Origin: Phycisphaerae bacterium
Lineage (GTDB): Bacteria > Planctomycetota > Phycisphaerae > JAAYCJ01
Direction: 5' to 3'
Assembly (NCBI GenBank): GCA_012514125.1
Contig: JAAZAW010000024.1
Location: 1 to 8,701, forward strand
DNA: 8,701 nt
Shown here: one piece after another, positions 6,517 through 8,701 of the stretch
Layout of the letters: every line of letters starts with the position of its first letter
Numbering within the stretch: the first letter of the stretch is position 1
The notes under the pieces: model-generated
The model's input: only the letters and a program-made list of their open reading frames with translations
Database searches by the model: none
What the model was told of the DNA's origin: nothing
Position numbers and translations under genes: made by a program

Positions 6517-6867
6517 GTGGTAGATAAAAATATTTTAGAAACGTTTGAAAACCCTTGTCCGAAAAGGGATTACGAGGTATTGATCGTTCAGCCGGAATTT
6601 ACGAGCGTTTGCCCCAAGACGGGTCATCCGGATTTCGGAACCATCGAAATCCGTTACCATCCCAAAGAAAAGTGCGTGGAGCTTAAATCGCTGAAGATTT
6701 ATCTGCAAGGCTATCGGAACGAAGGCATTTTTTATGAACGGGCGGTCAACCGGATCATGGATGACATCAGCAGTGTCGTTGAGCCTAAATTTATGGAGAT
6801 CATCGGTCGATTTACGGCCCGGGGCGGCATTACCACCAGTGTCAAAGTGCAATATCAGGGCGAATAA
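6517..6867 (+). CDS. queF: NADPH-dependent 7-cyano-7-deazaguanine (preQ0) reductase QueF
   Basis: QueF reduces the nitrile of preQ0 to the aminomethyl group of preQ1, a step in making the queuosine modification of tRNA. The 116 residues match the short, single-domain (type I) form, with a slightly short N-terminus. The catalytic Cys32 and Asp39 lie in EFTSVCPKTGHPDFG (27-41). The QueF motif E-L-K-S-x-K-x-Y is at 55-62 (ELKSLKIY), followed by YRNEGIFYE at 66-74. The position after Phe72, which is His in many type I enzymes, is Tyr here. The end RGGITTSVKVQY is also typical. The GTG start at 6517 has AGGTGA at 6503-6508 eight bases before it. No other queuosine gene (queC, queD, queE, tgt) is in the window, and no preQ1 riboswitch-like fold was seen in the 45-nt gap. 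Confidence 0.95.
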   Translation: MVDKNILETFENPCPKRDYEVLIVQPEFTSVCPKTGHPDFGTIEIRYHPKEKCVELKSLKIYLQGYRNEGIFYERAVNRIMDDISSVVEPKFMEIIGRFTARGGITTSVKVQYQGE

Positions 6868-6904
6868 TAGTCTGATTTTGTAGAAATTATGGGACGTTCC
6901 GTTT

Positions 6905-6960
6905 AAAACAAGGCTTGGCCTTGTTCTAACTTGTTGAAATAAAACAAGTAAGATTGTTTT
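6905..6960 (+). terminator. Alternating AACAA/TTGTT hairpin array, likely the end of the queF transcript
   Basis: AACAAGGC (6907-6914) and GCCTTGTT (6918-6925) form a perfect 8-bp stem with a 3-nt loop. Next, ACTTGTT (6929-6935) pairs with AACAAGT (6943-6949), and AAAACAA (6941-6947) pairs with TTGTTTT (6954-6960); these two 7-bp stems exclude each other. The T-rich stretch TTGTTTTGTTTT (6954-6965) follows. A terminator for queF, perhaps with attenuator-like switching, is the simplest reading. The U tract is interrupted, so termination is not certain. Confidence 0.5.
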
Positions 6961-6986
6961 GTTTTCGCATCCGCTTTGATTTTACT

Positions 6987-7041
6987 TATCCTGCCGGAAA
7001 TTCCGATAAAAGAAATAGCTCTATTTATAATCGGAAGGATA
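6987..7041 (+). promoter_or_regulatory. Foldable leader masking the ribosome binding site of the neuA-like gene
   Basis: TATCC (6987-6991) is complementary to GGATA (7037-7041), TTCCGAT (7001-7007) to ATCGGAA (7030-7036), and AAATA (7013-7017) to TATTT (7022-7026). These nest into one hairpin whose 3' side contains the Shine-Dalgarno AAGGA (7035-7039), six bases before the ATG. If transcribed, the fold would hide the ribosome binding site. A second short palindrome, CGGAA-A-TTCCG (6995-7005), competes for the same bases. A transcript starting further upstream is required, which has not been shown. Confidence 0.4.
7026..7031 (+). promoter_or_regulatory. Possible -10 box before the neuA-like gene
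   Basis: A perfect TATAAT lies 14 nt before the ATG at 7046. No good -35 is spaced 16-18 nt upstream. A start near 7038 would leave a leader of about eight bases without the ribosome binding site, so this competes with the structured-leader reading. Confidence 0.3.
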
Positions 7042-7045
7042 GGTT

Positions 7046-7825
7046 ATGGTTCAAGCCGTGAATAAGATCAAGGTTCCCACTCTGGGTGTCATTATTGCGC
7101 GAGGCGGAAGCAAGGGGTTGACGCACAAACATACCCGAATGCTTCTGGGCAAACCGGTAATCGCGTATTCGATCGAGGCGGCTTTGGCGTCCAAAAGTCT
7201 GGACAAGGTGGTGGTGACCAGCGATGACCCGGAGGTCAGACGGGTGGCTCAGGAGTATGGGGTGTGGGTTTTGGGTCGGCCTGATCGTCTGGCGAATGAC
7301 ACCGCCACGGTCGATGCCGCAGCGCGTTTTGCGGTGGATTGCGTTCAGGAGCATTATGGTTTCGCCGCCGGCGCGGTGGCGATTTTATACGGGAATATTC
7401 CCATCAGACCGATGGGGTTGATCGATATGGCGATGAATCACCTGTTGACGCGGGGAGGCGATTCGGTTCAAAGTTACAGTCCGGTGGGCAAGATGCACCC
7501 GGATTGGATGGTTCGGCTCGATGAAGATCGGGTGATTTTGAACTGTGCCAAACCGATTTATCGGAGGCAGAATCTGACGCCGATGTTTATCCCGAACGGG
7601 GCGGTGCTGGCGGTGACGCGCGAGTCGTTGTATCGCACACCGGCACATGCGGAAGATTTCCATTGTTTTCTGGGAAAGGACCGTCGAGGGGTGGTTCATC
7701 CCGATTCGGACCTGATTGTCGATATCGATGAACGGCGGGATTTGTTTATTGCCGAGGCAGTGATGCGTTTTATGCAGGAGAATCAGGATAATGCAGCGAA
7801 GCAGGATACGGCCTTACTGGTCTAG
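7046..7825 (+). CDS. neuA: Acylneuraminate (nonulosonic acid) cytidylyltransferase
   Basis: The enzyme would join CTP to a nonulosonic acid (sialic, legionaminic or pseudaminic type), giving the CMP-sugar used by glycosyltransferases. It has 259 residues, slightly longer than the roughly 230 common for bacterial NeuA/PseF/LegF. The nucleotide-binding loop IIARGGSKG is at 16-24 and GKPVIAYSIEAA follows. The metal-binding Asp pair is Asp226 and Asp228 (VDIDERRDL), and the FIPNGA substrate segment is present. Two departures stand out: the usual K-N after the P-loop is HKHT, and the family's QPTSPLR motif reads YGNIPIR (115-121). The ATG at 7046 has AAGGA six bases before it. The downstream neuB overlaps by 35 nt, so the two are cotranscribed and probably translationally coupled. 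The exact sugar cannot be decided; the symbol is given at family level. Confidence 0.88.
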   Translation: MVQAVNKIKVPTLGVIIARGGSKGLTHKHTRMLLGKPVIAYSIEAALASKSLDKVVVTSDDPEVRRVAQEYGVWVLGRPDRLANDTATVDAAARFAVDCVQEHYGFAAGAVAILYGNIPIRPMGLIDMAMNHLLTRGGDSVQSYSPVGKMHPDWMVRLDEDRVILNCAKPIYRRQNLTPMFIPNGAVLAVTRESLYRTPAHAEDFHCFLGKDRRGVVHPDSDLIVDIDERRDLFIAEAVMRFMQENQDNAAKQDTALLV

Positions 7826-8701
7826 TTCACCCAAAGTTTGTATCGGCGATCGGTCGGTCGGGCCGGGCGAACCAACGTATATTATTGCCGAGGCGGGTGT
7901 TAATCATAACGGAAAATTTGACCTGGCGATCAAGCTGGTCGAATTGGCGAAGCGCGCGGGGGCCGACGCGGTGAAGTTTCAGGTGTTTACCGCGGAAAAT
8001 CTGGTGATTTCAAACGCGCCGACGGCGAATTATCAAAAAGAACAGGGGCACAATGATCAGCGCGATATGCTTCGTCAGCTTGAGTTGACGCGGCAGGAAT
8101 TTATCGATCTTTCGCATTATTGCCGTGAGGTCCGGATCGAATTTCTGGCTACGCCTTTTAGTGTTTCGGACCTGGAATTTCTGGTTGAAATGGATGTTTC
8201 CGCGATAAAACTGGCTTCGCCGGATTTGGTGAATTATCCGCTGCTGGAACGGGCGATTTCGTCGAAATTGCCTGTGATTGCCTCGTCGGGGGCGTGTACA
8301 CTCGATGAAATCGATGCGGCGGTGGATTGTTTTGCCAATCGCGGGGCTTTATCGCGGCTGATTTTACTCCATTGTATCAGTTCTTATCCGACGCCGTTGG
8401 ACCAGGCGAATTTATCGGTGATTGGAAATTTGGCCAATCGTTATCCTGTGCCGGCGGGTTTTTCGGATCATACCGCTGAGACTCTGACGGGCGCATTGGC
8501 GGTGTCTGCCGGTGCGACGGTCCTGGAAAAGCATTTTACTCTCGACCGAACTATGCCCGGTCCGGATCATCGATTTTCGCTCGAAGAAGATCAATTAAAG
8601 CAGTATATTACGATGGTTCGCGAAGCGGAAGCTGCGATGGGCAATCCATTGCGGAAACTGCTCGAATGCGAGTATGAGGTTCGTCAGGTGTCTCGCGGGA
8701 G
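7791..8701 (+). CDS. neuB: N-acetylneuraminate-type (nonulosonic acid) synthase, 3' end beyond the window
   Basis: The enzyme condenses phosphoenolpyruvate with a 2-acetamido hexose (ManNAc or a dideoxy analogue) to form a nonulosonic acid. About 303 codons are present, covering most of the TIM-barrel; the C-terminal part, including any SAF antifreeze-like domain, lies outside. Seen in order: IIAEAGVNHNG (31-41, with conserved Glu34), AVKFQ, LHCISSYPTP (193-202), FSDHT (224-228) and EKHFTLD (246-252) followed by GPDHRFS. His227 and His248 are 21 residues apart, the same spacing as the Mn2+ ligands His215 and His236 of Neisseria meningitidis NeuB as I recall them. The ATG at 7791 has AGGAG (7776-7780) ten bases before it and lies inside the preceding gene. 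Whether it is a NeuB, LegI or PseI type cannot be settled without the missing genes. Confidence 0.93.
   Translation, partial: MQRSRIRPYWSSSPKVCIGDRSVGPGEPTYIIAEAGVNHNGKFDLAIKLVELAKRAGADAVKFQVFTAENLVISNAPTANYQKEQGHNDQRDMLRQLELTRQEFIDLSHYCREVRIEFLATPFSVSDLEFLVEMDVSAIKLASPDLVNYPLLERAISSKLPVIASSGACTLDEIDAAVDCFANRGALSRLILLHCISSYPTPLDQANLSVIGNLANRYPVPAGFSDHTAETLTGALAVSAGATVLEKHFTLDRTMPGPDHRFSLEEDQLKQYITMVREAEAAMGNPLRKLLECEYEVRQVSRG

Noticed and set aside
6892..6901. Near-palindrome GGGACGTTCC after queF
   Set aside because: One mismatch in ten bases, a single copy, and no nearby feature; chance is sufficient.

Overview
The window reads as a stretch of bacterial chromosome with nine protein genes: eight complete and one cut by the right edge. 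No rRNA, tRNA, CRISPR array or recognisable transposase was seen. The organism is probably a member of the Planctomycetota or a related PVC-type lineage, perhaps Phycisphaerae-like. This is an inference from style: frequent GTG/TTG starts, often weak or absent Shine-Dalgarno sequences, a sigma/zinc-finger anti-sigma pair followed by a very large exported protein, and a Pro/Ala/Thr-rich protein tail. No single marker proves it.

Left end (1-640): the trans-translation factor gene smpB lies on the minus strand. Its stop codon touches a 149-bp non-coding element bounded by a 26-bp inverted repeat with one mismatch. The element contains two further inverted repeats built on a TTCGAC...CTCAG core. 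One of them, read on the minus strand, is a hairpin followed by six T, which suits an intrinsic terminator for smpB.

Second block (640-4440, plus strand): an ECF-type sigma factor, a membrane-anchored zinc-finger anti-sigma factor, and a 751-residue exported protein with two similar modules and a C-terminal PDZ domain. The tight spacing (4 nt, then 19 nt) suggests one operon for an envelope-sensing regulatory system. The third protein could be the extracytoplasmic partner or a target.

Third block (4440-6870, plus strand): a UDP-glucose 6-dehydrogenase gene with its own TATAAT box, an XRE-cupin transcriptional regulator with its own TATAAT box, and the queuosine enzyme queF closely behind the regulator.

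Right block (6870-8701, plus strand): a 178-bp gap carries an unusual set of alternating AACAA/TTGTT segments that can form mutually exclusive hairpins. It is followed by a second foldable leader that would mask the ribosome binding site of a CMP-sialic-acid-synthetase-like gene (neuA family). That gene overlaps by 35 nt a neuB-type nonulosonic acid synthase, which runs off the window. Together these two genes indicate synthesis and activation of a sialic-, legionaminic- or pseudaminic-type sugar for surface glycans or glycoprotein modification. ugd fits the same surface-polysaccharide theme.
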